Assembly: GCF_014699035.1 (NCBI RefSeq)
Contig: NZ_JACXAA010000004.1
Location: forward strand, 310,001 to 374,000
Direction of reading: 5' to 3'
Length of the DNA: 64,000 nt
Source of the DNA: Spirosoma validum
GTDB taxonomy: Bacteria > Bacteroidota > Bacteroidia > Cytophagales > Spirosomataceae
The stretch's first letter is position 1, and the number at the start of each line of letters is the position of its first letter. The notes below the pieces were generated by a model, which saw only the letters and a list, made by a program, of their open reading frames with translations, did no database searches and was not told the DNA's origin. This document shows positions 45,450 to 54,318 of the stretch, in pieces. The position numbers and the translations under genes are program-made.

Positions 45450-47162
45450 ATGTCTTACCTAAATATTGACGCTCAGGCGCTGAATACCTACGATGCCATT
45501 GTGATTGGGTCTGGTATCAGCGGTGGATGGGCGGCTAAAGAATTAACCGGCAAAGGTCTGCGCACGCTCGTCCTCGAACGGGGCCGCGATGTCCGGCACG
45601 TAACGGATTACCCAACCACGAACATGCAGCCGTGGGAGTTCGAACACCGGAATCAGTTGAAGCGGGACGTTCGGGATGCGAATCCGATCATCAGCAAGTG
45701 CTACGCTTTCTACGAAGGCACTGAGCAGTTTTTCGTGAAAGATGCTGAACATCCTTATGTACAGGAAAAACCCTTCGACTGGATTCGGGGCTATCAGGTC
45801 GGTGGAAAATCGCTGATGTGGGCTCGACAAACGCAACGGTGGAGTGACTTCGATTTTGACGGTCCCGCCCGCGATGGCTTCGCCGTCGACTGGCCCATTC
45901 GGTACGCTGATCTGGCACCCTGGTACAGTTACGTAGAGCGGTTTGCCGGAATTACCGGAAATAAAGACGGACTGGCAACTCTGCCCGATGGCGAATTCCT
46001 GCCTCCGCATGAGTGGAACTGCGTAGAGAAGCTCTTCCAGCAAAAAATGGCGTCTCGGTACAAAGACCGGCACGTCATTATGGGTCGGGCCGCCCACTTA
46101 ACCAGTCCGAAGCAAATTCATTTCGATCAGGGTCGGGCCCAGTGTCAGCACCGCACGATTTGCGAACGCGGTTGTCCATTTGGCGGATATTTTAGCAGTA
46201 ACTCTACAACGATTCCCTGGGCAGCCAAAACGGGTAAGATGACGTTGCGTCCTAACTCGGTTGTGCATTCTATCATCTACGATGAGAAAAAAGGTAAGGC
46301 GACGGGCGTTCGCGTAGTGGATACAAACACGAAGCAGATGCAGGAGTTTTACGCCAAAATCATTTTCCTGAATGCAGCTGCCTTGAACTCGAACCTGGTC
46401 CTTCTGAATTCAACCTCGAATCGGTTCCCAAATGGCTTGGGTAACGATAGTGGTGTGCTGGGAAAATACGCGGCCTTCCATAATTACCGGGCCGGTATCT
46501 CGGGCGAATACGATGGAGACCTGGACTCAACGACCGATGGGCGTCGTCCGAACAGTCCCTACATTCCTCGATTCCGTAACGTATTGAAGCAGGAAACGGG
46601 CTTCTTGCGGGGCTATGCGGCTGGCTTCTCCGCGGGTCGTATGTCTTACTCAGATCAGAATGCGATCGGGGCTGATCTTAAACAGAGCCTGCTCAACCCA
46701 AAACTGGGCGGCTGGCACGTCGGCTCGCACATGATGGGCGAAACCATCCCGAAAGAAACCAACTACGTAGCACTCGACCCCAATCTGAAAGATCCGTTCG
46801 GGATTCCGCAACTGAAAATTTCCATCGCCTATGACGACAACGACGACAAAATGGTGAAGGATTATCAGGAGCAGCTGACGGAAATGTTTACCGAAGCCGG
46901 TTTTAAGAATATTAAACTGCGTGATGATCATCGTAACCCTGGTCTCGATATTCACGAGATGGGTGGGGTACGGATGGGGAAAGACCCCAAAACATCGATG
47001 CTGAACAAATGGAACCAGCTTCATGCGGTCAAAAATGTGTTCGTAACCGATGGCGCCTGCATGACATCGACTTCCACTCAAAACCCATCGTTGACCTACA
47101 TGGCCATGACCGCCCGTTCGGCTGACTACGCTGTCAAAGCGATGAAAAAAGGGTTGGTATAA
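45450..47162 (+). CDS. GMC-family FAD-dependent dehydrogenase, large subunit
   Basis: This is a 570-aa flavoprotein of the GMC oxidoreductase superfamily. The FAD-binding Rossmann motif AIVIGSGISGGWAAKEL is at residues 15-31, and QVGGKSLMWARQTQRW is the FAD-contact loop. The C-terminal catalytic part shows DIHEMGGVRMGKDP and TDGACMTSTSTQNPSLTYMA with the conserved His and Asn. It forms a complex with the subunit 3-type protein encoded upstream and oxidises a sugar or sugar acid in the periplasm. The exact substrate cannot be told. No signal peptide of its own is seen, as expected for piggy-back export. It ends before the giant hairpin at 47175-47258. Confidence 0.9.
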   Translation: MSYLNIDAQALNTYDAIVIGSGISGGWAAKELTGKGLRTLVLERGRDVRHVTDYPTTNMQPWEFEHRNQLKRDVRDANPIISKCYAFYEGTEQFFVKDAEHPYVQEKPFDWIRGYQVGGKSLMWARQTQRWSDFDFDGPARDGFAVDWPIRYADLAPWYSYVERFAGITGNKDGLATLPDGEFLPPHEWNCVEKLFQQKMASRYKDRHVIMGRAAHLTSPKQIHFDQGRAQCQHRTICERGCPFGGYFSSNSTTIPWAAKTGKMTLRPNSVVHSIIYDEKKGKATGVRVVDTNTKQMQEFYAKIIFLNAAALNSNLVLLNSTSNRFPNGLGNDSGVLGKYAAFHNYRAGISGEYDGDLDSTTDGRRPNSPYIPRFRNVLKQETGFLRGYAAGFSAGRMSYSDQNAIGADLKQSLLNPKLGGWHVGSHMMGETIPKETNYVALDPNLKDPFGIPQLKISIAYDDNDDKMVKDYQEQLTEMFTEAGFKNIKLRDDHRNPGLDIHEMGGVRMGKDPKTSMLNKWNQLHAVKNVFVTDGACMTSTSTQNPSLTYMAMTARSADYAVKAMKKGLV

Positions 47163-47174
47163 CTTAAAATCTGG

Positions 47175-47258
47175 CATTTTCAGCCCCTGGATAGTGGAAC
47201 AGTGGTGTCAGGTTCGAAAACCTGACACCACTGTTCCACTATCCAGGGGCTGAAAATG
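47175..47258. terminator. Perfect 40-bp-arm inverted repeat, 4-nt loop
   Basis: The arm at 47175-47214 is exactly complementary to 47219-47258, leaving loop CGAA. It begins 13 bases after the dehydrogenase stop. The right arm includes the first ATG (47256) of the downstream frame, which is why a later start is chosen for the methyltransferase. It is the longest perfect inverted repeat seen in the window and the likely terminator of the dehydrogenase unit. Confidence 0.88.
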
Positions 47259-47273
47259 TATAAGCACACAAGT

Positions 47274-47900
47274 ATGAACGATCACGGAATCGGCGACCTA
47301 TACGAAGCGATTGCGGACTGGTTCGACCAGAACCGGAATAAAAACCTGGTCGAACGTAACTACCTGGAAGCGCTTCTGCAGAACCGCAGACCGGGTGCTT
47401 CCGTGCTGGATTTGGGATGTGGATCAGGAGAGCCCATCGCTCGCTTTCTGATTGAGCAGGGATGCCAAGTTACCGGCGTCGACGGCTCATCGAACATGAT
47501 CGCTCTGTGTAAGAACCGATTTCCCGATATGGAGTGGATCCGGGCAGATATGCAAACGCTGAATCTTGGTCGGAAGTATGATGCCATCATTGCCTGGGAT
47601 AGTTTCTTTCATCTGACTCACGATGCGCAGCGGGCAATGTTTTCAGTCTTTGCCAATCATATCCAAAAAGATGGCATGTTACTCTTCACGTCAGGCGACG
47701 AGCATGGGGTCGCCTACGGAGAAATGAGTGGCCACACCGTCTATCACGCCAGCTTAGCTTCGGCAGAGTATCATTCCTTATTTGAACGATATGGTTTCGA
47801 GGTACTGCTCCATAACGTCAATGACGTAACGTGTGGTAATCGTACCGTGTGGCTTGTGAAAAAAACGATAGGTGCAGTTCTTACAAACGGGGTAGAGTAG
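47274..47900 (+). CDS. Class I SAM-dependent methyltransferase
   Basis: This is a 208-aa cytoplasmic methyltransferase. ATG at 47274 (MNDHGIGDLYEAIADWFDQN) is preferred over 47256, which lies in the hairpin arm. Motif I VLDLGCGSGEPIARFL and the acidic SAM loop VTGVDGSSNMIALCK are clear, followed by motif II/III sequence IRADMQTLNL and YDAIIAWDSFFHL. Substrate unknown. Its last 20 bases overlap the end of the convergent receiver-domain gene. It shows no sign of decay. Confidence 0.88.
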   Translation: MNDHGIGDLYEAIADWFDQNRNKNLVERNYLEALLQNRRPGASVLDLGCGSGEPIARFLIEQGCQVTGVDGSSNMIALCKNRFPDMEWIRADMQTLNLGRKYDAIIAWDSFFHLTHDAQRAMFSVFANHIQKDGMLLFTSGDEHGVAYGEMSGHTVYHASLASAEYHSLFERYGFEVLLHNVNDVTCGNRTVWLVKKTIGAVLTNGVE

Positions 47901-48324
47901 CGGTCTGCTGCCAGAAGTTTTTCAGCAGTTCCATAAAGCGAACCCACTCTCCATACGATTCTGGTTTGGTCATGTACGCATTAGCCCCCTGAAAATAAGC
48001 TTCCTTAATGTGGAAATCGCTATCGGAAGCGGATAGAATGATAATAGGGATTAGGTGCACAGGAGAATTCTGGCGCAATTGGGTCAATAGTTTGAACCCT
48101 TCCGCACTATCGGGTACGTTCAGATCCAATAAAATGAGTTTGGGTAAAGGAGCCGCTTGTTTTTGTAGATATTCATCCAGAGCCGCAATTGACTGAATGG
48201 GAATTACGCTGGCTTCGGGAAAGCTAACTTGTGACGACCGTTCCAAAAGGTCGGCTATCGTAGGGTCGTCGTCAATGGATAAAATAATAAATCTACCAGG
48301 AGTGGGCACGGTAATACGGGGCAT
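47881..48324 (-). CDS. Single-domain (receiver-only) response regulator
   Basis: This is a 147-aa CheY-like receiver with no output domain. Acidic pair DDD in ILSIDDDPTIADLLE, phospho-acceptor Asp in LILLDLNVPDSAEG, Ser/Thr in IIILSASDSD and Lys in NAYMTKPESYGEW are all present. It acts by protein-protein contact or as a phosphate shuttle. A paralogue is encoded divergently 161 bases to the right. Its stop overlaps the methyltransferase gene end by 20 bases. Confidence 0.9.
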   Translation of the reverse strand: MPRITVPTPGRFIILSIDDDPTIADLLERSSQVSFPEASVIPIQSIAALDEYLQKQAAPLPKLILLDLNVPDSAEGFKLLTQLRQNSPVHLIPIIILSASDSDFHIKEAYFQGANAYMTKPESYGEWVRFMELLKNFWQQTATLPRL

Positions 48325-48485
48325 AAACTCGACAAAACCAAAAATACGCGATATGTCCTTTTTTTCATAAAGTCGCTTAAAAAGCCGAACAGATTTTAAA
48401 CAATTATTTTAATAAGTGAGTATCAGAATGAAGATAAAAGTTGATCAGGTGACTACGTAACAAGGTGAAAATTGTCTGAACGAGC

Positions 48486-48971
48486 ATGGAGTCAGTTAAT
48501 ACAACAGATAAAACATTTCCTATACTACTAATTGATGATGACCCTAATTTGGGAGATATTCTGAGTCGGGTGTCTCAGAACGCATTTCCGGAGGCTGACT
48601 TTATCCATTTTTGCTCGATCGAAGAGGCTATGGATTACCTGAAATCCTCTCCGGTCAATTTACCCAAACTGATCTTACTCGACATCAATTTTAACCGGGA
48701 AGAAGACGGGCTGGCCTATCTGGTTATGTTAAGAAAATACCTTCAAACGGTTCAAATCCCTATCATTATCCTGTCGATGATGGCTGACGAAGAGCGGATT
48801 CAACAAGCTTACTCGACAGGCGCCGTGTCGTTTCTGGAAAAATCATCTACCGTTCAGGGCTGGACCAATTTGCTGAAATCATTGAAAAAGTATTGGAGTG
48901 ATATTGTTGATTTACCAACCGACCGACTTGACGGCGATAGTACCGGGTCGTTATACAAAGCCCTCGAATAG
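48486..48971 (+). CDS. Single-domain response regulator, paralogue of its divergent neighbour
   Basis: This is a 161-aa receiver-only protein. ILLIDDDPNLGDILSRVSQN, phospho-acceptor in LILLDINFNREEDG, Ser in IIILSMMADE and Lys in VSFLEKSSTVQGW are present. Alignment with the neighbour is close through the first half (IDDDP, SQ.(A/S)FPEA, SI, LPKLILLD), so they are diverged duplicates. A C-terminal extension (DLPTDRLDGDSTGSLYKALE) is added. No kinase is adjacent to either. Likely both belong to one phosphorelay. Confidence 0.88.
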   Translation: MESVNTTDKTFPILLIDDDPNLGDILSRVSQNAFPEADFIHFCSIEEAMDYLKSSPVNLPKLILLDINFNREEDGLAYLVMLRKYLQTVQIPIIILSMMADEERIQQAYSTGAVSFLEKSSTVQGWTNLLKSLKKYWSDIVDLPTDRLDGDSTGSLYKALE

Positions 48972-49222
48972 TAACTCTTCACAATCTAATAGTACTTAAT
49001 TCAAGTTGCGTGATTGTCTTCATGTTGCGTAGCTACGGCATATTTGGCACTGAATAGCTCCCGCAATGACTTGCGCGCCGTCAGGTAGGTTACCAGGGCA
49101 GATCTTTGCTTTTCTATAAACATTTGTTCGCTACGCGACCAGATTAGTATTTACCAGCGCCGAAGAGCTTTTGTTGGAAGCGTAGTATAATCCTGCGTAG
49201 AACACCTATAGTTTATTAAACG

Positions 49223-50524
49223 ATGAAGAAACCTGTTTGGGGCCTTACCTGCCTAACCGCTTCGCTGGTCGCAATGAACTGCCTTGGCGAACATAATCTC
49301 AGCAAACCGCCAGTGCACACACGTAGTGCGAAAAAAAATGCTCCCGCTGCGGAGTTGAAACTTCCTTCGGGTTTTTCAGGAATGATTGTCGCTCAGGACT
49401 TGGGCGCTGCCCGACATATAACGATCAGTAAAACCGGAGATATTTATGTGAAGCTTGCCAAGCTGAAAGACGGGAAAGGGATTTATCGGCTGCGCGACAC
49501 CAATAAAGATGGGGTAGTGGATGAGCAAATTGGCTTTGGCGATTATCCGGGAACTGGGATTCTCATCAAAAACGGCTACTTGTATGCGTCGTCAAACAGC
49601 AGTATTTACCGCTATAAGCTCAACGATAATCAAGAAGTTATAAACCCCGACCAGCCCGAAAAAATAGTGTCAGGTTTGCGGGAAAAAGATCGCGATAAAT
49701 CGAAATCGATTGCCGTTGATAACCAGGATAACCTGTATGTCAACGTAGCGTCCGATAACGACGCGTGCCGGGAAGCCGGAACCGGCAAAGGTATCATGCC
49801 CTGCTCCCTTGTCGACACAGTCGGTATCTGGCGTTTCAAAGCGAACGTACCTAACCAGACTACGGCTGATGGGGTTCATTTTACGAAAGGCTTAAAGAAC
49901 GTAGTAGGGCTGGACTGGAATCCAAAAACCAATTCGCTGTTTGTTACCCAACATGGCCGGGGGAAGTTCGATGATTTCTACCCACAATACTACACGCCAC
50001 AACAGAGCGCAGCACTACCTGCCGAAACCCTGTACGAACTGCATCAGGGCGACGATGCGGGCTGGCCTTACATTTATTATGATCCGGTTCAGAAAAAGAA
50101 AATTCTGGCACCGGAGTATGGGGGTGATGGCAAGAAAACAGGCGGGGAGAAAACGATCAGCCCATTAGCCACTTTTCCGGCTCATATGGGACCGAACGCG
50201 CTGTTATTCTACACCGGAACCGCCTTCCCCGAACGCTATCGGAATGGTGCTTTTATCGCATTTCATGGACAAAACCAGGCGATGAACAAAGGGTACCTGG
50301 TTGGATTTGTTCCGTTCAAAAATGGTAAACCGTCGGGACCGTGGGAAATCTTTGCCGACAATTTTTCGGGCATCGATTTAGCGAAACCAACCGGTCCTGT
50401 GCAGCATCGTCCCTGTGGGCTAGCCCAGGGACCGGATGGTTCTTTGTACGTAACCGATGATCTGAACGGAACGCTGTATAAAATTAGCTACAGTGGAAAG
50501 GCAACGGCGTCCGTGAAAAAGTAG
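49223..50524 (+). CDS. Sorbosone-dehydrogenase-like PQQ beta-propeller protein, lipoprotein
   Basis: This is a 433-aa exported protein with a lipobox-like SLVAMNC (Cys at about 20). The body is a six-bladed propeller of the L-sorbosone / soluble glucose dehydrogenase group: GFSGMIVAQDLGAARHITIS, GLDWNPKTNSLFVTQHGRGK, ELHQGDDAGWPYIYYDP, GTAFPERYRNGAFIAFHGQ, and closing RPCGLAQGPDGSLYVTDDLN. Members oxidise sugars using PQQ, but many homologues have unknown substrates. It is near the GMC dehydrogenase, in line with a sugar-oxidising theme. A terminator follows. Confidence 0.85.
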   Translation: MKKPVWGLTCLTASLVAMNCLGEHNLSKPPVHTRSAKKNAPAAELKLPSGFSGMIVAQDLGAARHITISKTGDIYVKLAKLKDGKGIYRLRDTNKDGVVDEQIGFGDYPGTGILIKNGYLYASSNSSIYRYKLNDNQEVINPDQPEKIVSGLREKDRDKSKSIAVDNQDNLYVNVASDNDACREAGTGKGIMPCSLVDTVGIWRFKANVPNQTTADGVHFTKGLKNVVGLDWNPKTNSLFVTQHGRGKFDDFYPQYYTPQQSAALPAETLYELHQGDDAGWPYIYYDPVQKKKILAPEYGGDGKKTGGEKTISPLATFPAHMGPNALLFYTGTAFPERYRNGAFIAFHGQNQAMNKGYLVGFVPFKNGKPSGPWEIFADNFSGIDLAKPTGPVQHRPCGLAQGPDGSLYVTDDLNGTLYKISYSGKATASVKK

Positions 50525-50606
50525 GAATCAACTGTAGTGCATACGGGAGTTTGCCTGACTGCTCCTGCACTCATGGTCGATTAATTAGGCATATCGATAC
50601 GTAAGG

Positions 50607-50638
50607 AAGGTCATCTGCGGGAGTGGATGGCCTTTTTT
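50607..50638 (+). terminator. Intrinsic terminator after the propeller protein gene
   Basis: AAGGTCATC (50607-50615) pairs with GATGGCCTT (50626-50634) with one G-T pair and is followed by a T-run (50633-50638). The rest of 50525-50860 contains no gene. Confidence 0.75.
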
Positions 50639-50860
50639 GTATTATGTTTAGTATCTTTCATCAGGGCTTTTAAGAAACATAAACCTGAAAGGCTGTGCCT
50701 GATCACGAATCTTTACCGACGAATAAATTTCGTGTTGTTCTATTTGTCAGTGCTGAATACTACTTCTACATGGCAAATCTACAAACCTGCCTTTTGCTGA
50801 TCTCCAATCCTGTACGTGTTAGTAAATGCAATCTATAAGTTAGTCATCTACTCGCTGAAA

Positions 50861-51724
50861 ATGAGTTTATATGTTTTATTCCTGGTTTTAACCGCTGCTG
50901 TTCTACATGCCACCTGGAATCTGCTTTCCAAAAAAACACAAGGTAAAACTCCCTTTATCTGGTTAATGTATGTTGCCAGTAATATTGTGTATCTACCAGT
51001 GTTACTCGTTAAAATAAAGCAGGGTGATACGATCTATTCACAACCACTCTTATGGTTTTCGTTAAGCAGTGCGGTGCTGCATCTTGGGTACTATATCGTA
51101 TTATAAAAGGGGTATAGAAGCGCTGAACTTTCAGTTGTATACCCGCTTGCCCGAGGGTCAGGGCCTTTGTTTTCGTCTACAGCGGCTATTTTATTCTTGC
51201 ACGAACAGTTGAGAATAACGGCAACTATTGGCTTGTTCTTAATTATTGCAGGTGTGCTGTTGATAACCGGATTAAGCTTTAAAAAGGAAGACAACAATCA
51301 ACTAATGCCAGGCATTACGTACGGCGTGCTTACGGGTTTGTTCATAGCCTTATACACGTTTAACGACACGATTGCCGTAAAATCCTATGCCGTATCCCCT
51401 TTGCCGCTCACACTGGGTACCAACTTTTTTGGGGCCATTTTGCTGTTTCCATTCATCGTCTCCAAAAAAGAAGAACTAAAAAGAGAACTGAAATTGCATA
51501 AATGGATCATTATAGCCATTGCTATCTTAAGCCCTGCTGCTTACATACTGGTATTGGAAGCGTTGACGTATGCGCCGTTAACCGTCGTTGCACCAGCCAG
51601 AGAAACAAGCATTTTATTAGGTGTATTTATGGGCTCAAGGGTATTTAATGAAGAGGATGGCAAAAGAAGGCTATTTGCCAGTGTACTAATACTGGGTGGC
51701 ATAATCGCCTTAAGTTTGAGTTGA
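50861..51724 (+). pseudogene. EamA/DMT-family transporter gene with a single in-frame stop
   Basis: Residues read MSLYVLFLVLTAAVLHATWN and on to LGYYIVL, then TAA (51104-51106), then in the same frame KGYRSAELSVVYPLARGSGP and on to a stop at 51722-51724. With the stop read as an amino acid (CAA to TAA is one base) the chain is 287 residues with ten hydrophobic segments, the normal size of an EamA drug/metabolite transporter. The second half shows the same fold repeat (TLGTNFFGAILLFPFIVSKK, APLTVVAPARETSILLGVFM). No other lesion is seen, so the loss is recent or is a sequencing error. Confidence 0.85.
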
Positions 51725-51835
51725 ATCTGTATAACTCACTGGATTTCACTAGAAAGTCGTGTTGAATACGTATCATCCAAGAATAGACATACAGATAGTT
51801 AAGGGCTGCTGTAAGAAACAAAAAATAACTGGGGT

Positions 51836-53146
51836 TTACGGTCGTAATGCTTTGCGGTACGTATCAATGGCTCGCTGCCGGGCAAATCCGTGCTCGATTA
51901 TCGGTTTTGGGTAATCAGGTGTGCCATATTCAGGGACCCATTGCCGAATGTATTCTTCTTTTGGATCAAATTTCTTGGCCTGCGAAATGGGGTTAAATAC
52001 CCGGAAAAAAGGTGATGCATCATTGCCCGATCCGGCTACCCACTGCCAGTTGCCGTTGTTCGCCGATAGATCGTAATCCCGTAACTTCTCGGCAAAATAG
52101 GCCTCGCCAATCCGCCAGTCGATCAGGAGGTGTTTAATGCAGAAACTAGCTGCATTTAAGCGCGCCCGGTTGTGCATCCAACCCACCTGATTCAGTTGCC
52201 GCATACCCGCATCGACCAACGGATAACCCGTCATGCCCTGCTGCCAGCGCTCGATGTCTTCCGATCGGTTAAGCCAAGGAATGGCTTCGTAGGCCGGTCG
52301 GAACGGTTTATGCTCGACGTGCGGAAAATGGTCCAGAATCTGAAAATAAAAATCCCGCCAGATCAACTCCGTCAGGAAACGCTCACCTTGGGCCTGAGCC
52401 TGCTGAACCAGGTGACGAATGCTGATTGTCCCGAATCGTAAGTGAATACTCAGTTCGGTCGTTCCGTGCAGGGCGGGCTTGTCCCGATTTTTAGCATAGT
52501 TCTCTAATACTTCCTTCGGTACCTGAGTGGCTGGAAAATCCTCCTTTACTTCCTGAAAGTTCATCGATTCCAGGCTTGGAATCGGTTGAGCTGTGCGTTT
52601 GTGAAAGTGATGAAAATACGACTCTGTGGGGTAGGAGCGTACATAAAAGTCGGTAAGCGTATCCTTCCATTTTCGCTGATAGGCACCAAACACCGAGTAA
52701 GGAGTCTTTGAACCCGTCAGCACTTCATTGGTGTCGAAGATTGCCTGATCTTTATACGTGTGTAACTGAATTCCGGCTTCCTTTAATAATTCCTGAACAC
52801 GCTGATCCCGCTGTTTGGCGTAGGTTTCATAGTCTGTATTTGTATAAACGGCAGCGACCGAAAACGTTTGTAAAACTTGTTTCCAGACGGCAATAGGCTC
52901 ATCGTAATAAACCAGCAGGGTTGAACCCATTTGGGTCAATTGCTTCTGAAGCTGGTGCAACTGCTGATGAATAAAACTGACGCGTCGGTCGTGCCGGTCG
53001 GCCAGCGGGTCGAGAATGGCACGGTCGAAAATGAACAGAGGGAGAACGGGTTGACCACTTTTAAGTGCATAGTAAAGGGCCGCGCTATCGTCGAGTCGTA
53101 AGTCGCGCCGAAGCCAGCAAATCGAAATAGGTTGATCAGCAGCCAT
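51836..53146 (-). CDS. phrB: Deoxyribodipyrimidine photolyase
   Basis: This is a 436-aa class I photolyase/cryptochrome. The N-terminal antenna domain starts ICWLRRDLRLDDSAALYYAL. The C-terminal FAD domain has ELIWRDFYFQILDHFPHVEH, WQQGMTGYPLVDAGMRQLNQ, GWMHNRARLNAASFCIKHLL and WQWVAGSGNDASPFFRVFNP, all signature regions of CPD photolyases, including the flavin-contact and Trp-chain positions. It repairs UV-induced cyclobutane dimers using blue light. It lies next to SDR and FMN-binding stress genes on the same strand, in a likely UV/oxidative-stress cluster. Gene symbol by family. Confidence 0.93.
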   Translation of the reverse strand: MAADQPISICWLRRDLRLDDSAALYYALKSGQPVLPLFIFDRAILDPLADRHDRRVSFIHQQLHQLQKQLTQMGSTLLVYYDEPIAVWKQVLQTFSVAAVYTNTDYETYAKQRDQRVQELLKEAGIQLHTYKDQAIFDTNEVLTGSKTPYSVFGAYQRKWKDTLTDFYVRSYPTESYFHHFHKRTAQPIPSLESMNFQEVKEDFPATQVPKEVLENYAKNRDKPALHGTTELSIHLRFGTISIRHLVQQAQAQGERFLTELIWRDFYFQILDHFPHVEHKPFRPAYEAIPWLNRSEDIERWQQGMTGYPLVDAGMRQLNQVGWMHNRARLNAASFCIKHLLIDWRIGEAYFAEKLRDYDLSANNGNWQWVAGSGNDASPFFRVFNPISQAKKFDPKEEYIRQWVPEYGTPDYPKPIIEHGFARQRAIDTYRKALRP

Positions 53147-53198
53147 TGAGGATATATTCTGGATAGGATCGTTCGTATTATTGGGTACTACGTATCAA

Positions 53199-53242
53199 AA
53201 TCAATCAGTGACAACGTATTAAATCATTGTCACTGATTGATT
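53199..53242 (-). terminator. Perfect 16-bp hairpin after the SDR gene
   Basis: AATCAATCAGTGACAA (53199-53214) is exactly complementary to TTGTCACTGATTGATT (53227-53242), with a 12-nt loop. It lies nine bases past the stop of the SDR gene and before the photolyase start. Confidence 0.8.
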
Positions 53243-53250
53243 GGATGGGG

Positions 53251-54117
53251 TTAGGCATTGCCGCCGTTGACGTCCAGCAGGCTGCCCGTAATGTATGAGC
53301 CGTCACTCGATGCCAGCAATACGTAGGCAGGTGCCAGTTCTTCGGGCTGACCTGGCCGTTGCAGGATCGTTTTGCTGGCCGCTTCGACAACACCATCGGG
53401 ACCCATACCCGCACCCGGCAGAAACGGCGTATAGATCGGACCGGGCAATACGGCATTGACCCGAATTTTTTTCTCCCCTAACTGTGTAGCCAGCGACATG
53501 GTGAAGGCGTGAATCGCTCCTTTTGTTGACGCATAATCAACCAGTTTCGGCTGGCCCATTTTACCCACGATGCTTCCCGTATTGATGATCGAATCGCCTT
53601 CGTGAAGATGGGGTAGGGCGGTTTGTACCATAAAGAAGTAGCCGTAAATGTTCGTTTCAAACGTCCGGCTTAACTGTTCTTCCGTGATGTCTTCAATTTT
53701 CTCCACAATGTGCTGATAAGCGGCATTGTTGACCAGAATGTTGAGCTTGCCAAACTGGGCGATGGTCTGATCAACAACTTGCTGGCACTTTGCCTTGCTG
53801 CGAACATCCGTAGCCAGCGTCAGACACGTACCACCGAATTGTTCGGCCAAGCGCTTGGTTTCCTGCGCATCGACTTCCTCTTCGGCCAGATACGTAATAA
53901 CAACGGATGCACCTTCTTTGGCGAACGCAATGGCCACAGCCCGGCCAATGCCTGAATCGCCCCCGGTGACAATCGCTACTTTGCCTTTTAGTTTGCCCGC
54001 AGCCTGATAATTGGTGAGATCGCTGTCGGGTTCGGGGGTCATTTTCGCCTGTATGGCGGGAAACTCCTGTACGTCACTTTTAAGTTCTTCTGCTTTTGGG
54101 TATTCAGGTTGTTCCAT
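53251..54117 (-). CDS. SDR-family oxidoreductase (glucose-1-dehydrogenase-like)
   Basis: This is a 288-aa classical-type short-chain dehydrogenase with an N-terminal extension of about 45 residues. NAD(P)-binding IVTGGDSGIGRAVAIAF, NNAAY (NNAG-type) segment, catalytic Ser in IINTGSIVGKMG and YASTK (Tyr-Lys) in VDYASTKGAIHAF, then VNAVLPGPIYTPFLPG. The extension and AYVLLASSDGSYITG ending match stress-induced SDRs such as YhdF/YghA. A general-stress role with the neighbouring photolyase is inferred. Substrate unknown. Confidence 0.9.
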   Translation of the reverse strand: MEQPEYPKAEELKSDVQEFPAIQAKMTPEPDSDLTNYQAAGKLKGKVAIVTGGDSGIGRAVAIAFAKEGASVVITYLAEEEVDAQETKRLAEQFGGTCLTLATDVRSKAKCQQVVDQTIAQFGKLNILVNNAAYQHIVEKIEDITEEQLSRTFETNIYGYFFMVQTALPHLHEGDSIINTGSIVGKMGQPKLVDYASTKGAIHAFTMSLATQLGEKKIRVNAVLPGPIYTPFLPGAGMGPDGVVEAASKTILQRPGQPEELAPAYVLLASSDGSYITGSLLDVNGGNA

Positions 54118-54211
54118 TTGTGAAATTGGGTTGATTCTGTTGAGTAATACGTTGTAATCCTATATCTATCACCTTGTACACGAAGATTGTTTGGTAAACC
54201 TGTTAAACAAT

Positions 54212-54251
54212 GCGAGCCGGTCGCACTTATCGATAAGTGAAACCGGCTCGC
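54212..54251 (-). terminator. Long imperfect hairpin upstream of the SDR gene
   Basis: GCGAGCCGGT (54212-54221) pairs with ACCGGCTCGC (54242-54251). Inside, after a 2-base mismatch, CACTTATC pairs with GATAAGTG. It follows the end of the FMN-binding stress gene (54319, leftward), so it is its terminator. Confidence 0.75.
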
Positions 54252-54318
54252 TTGCTGATTTGAAAATAGACTGCCAGATACGTTAAACGCTTATCCTACA
54301 AGTCCGTTACGTTCGTGC

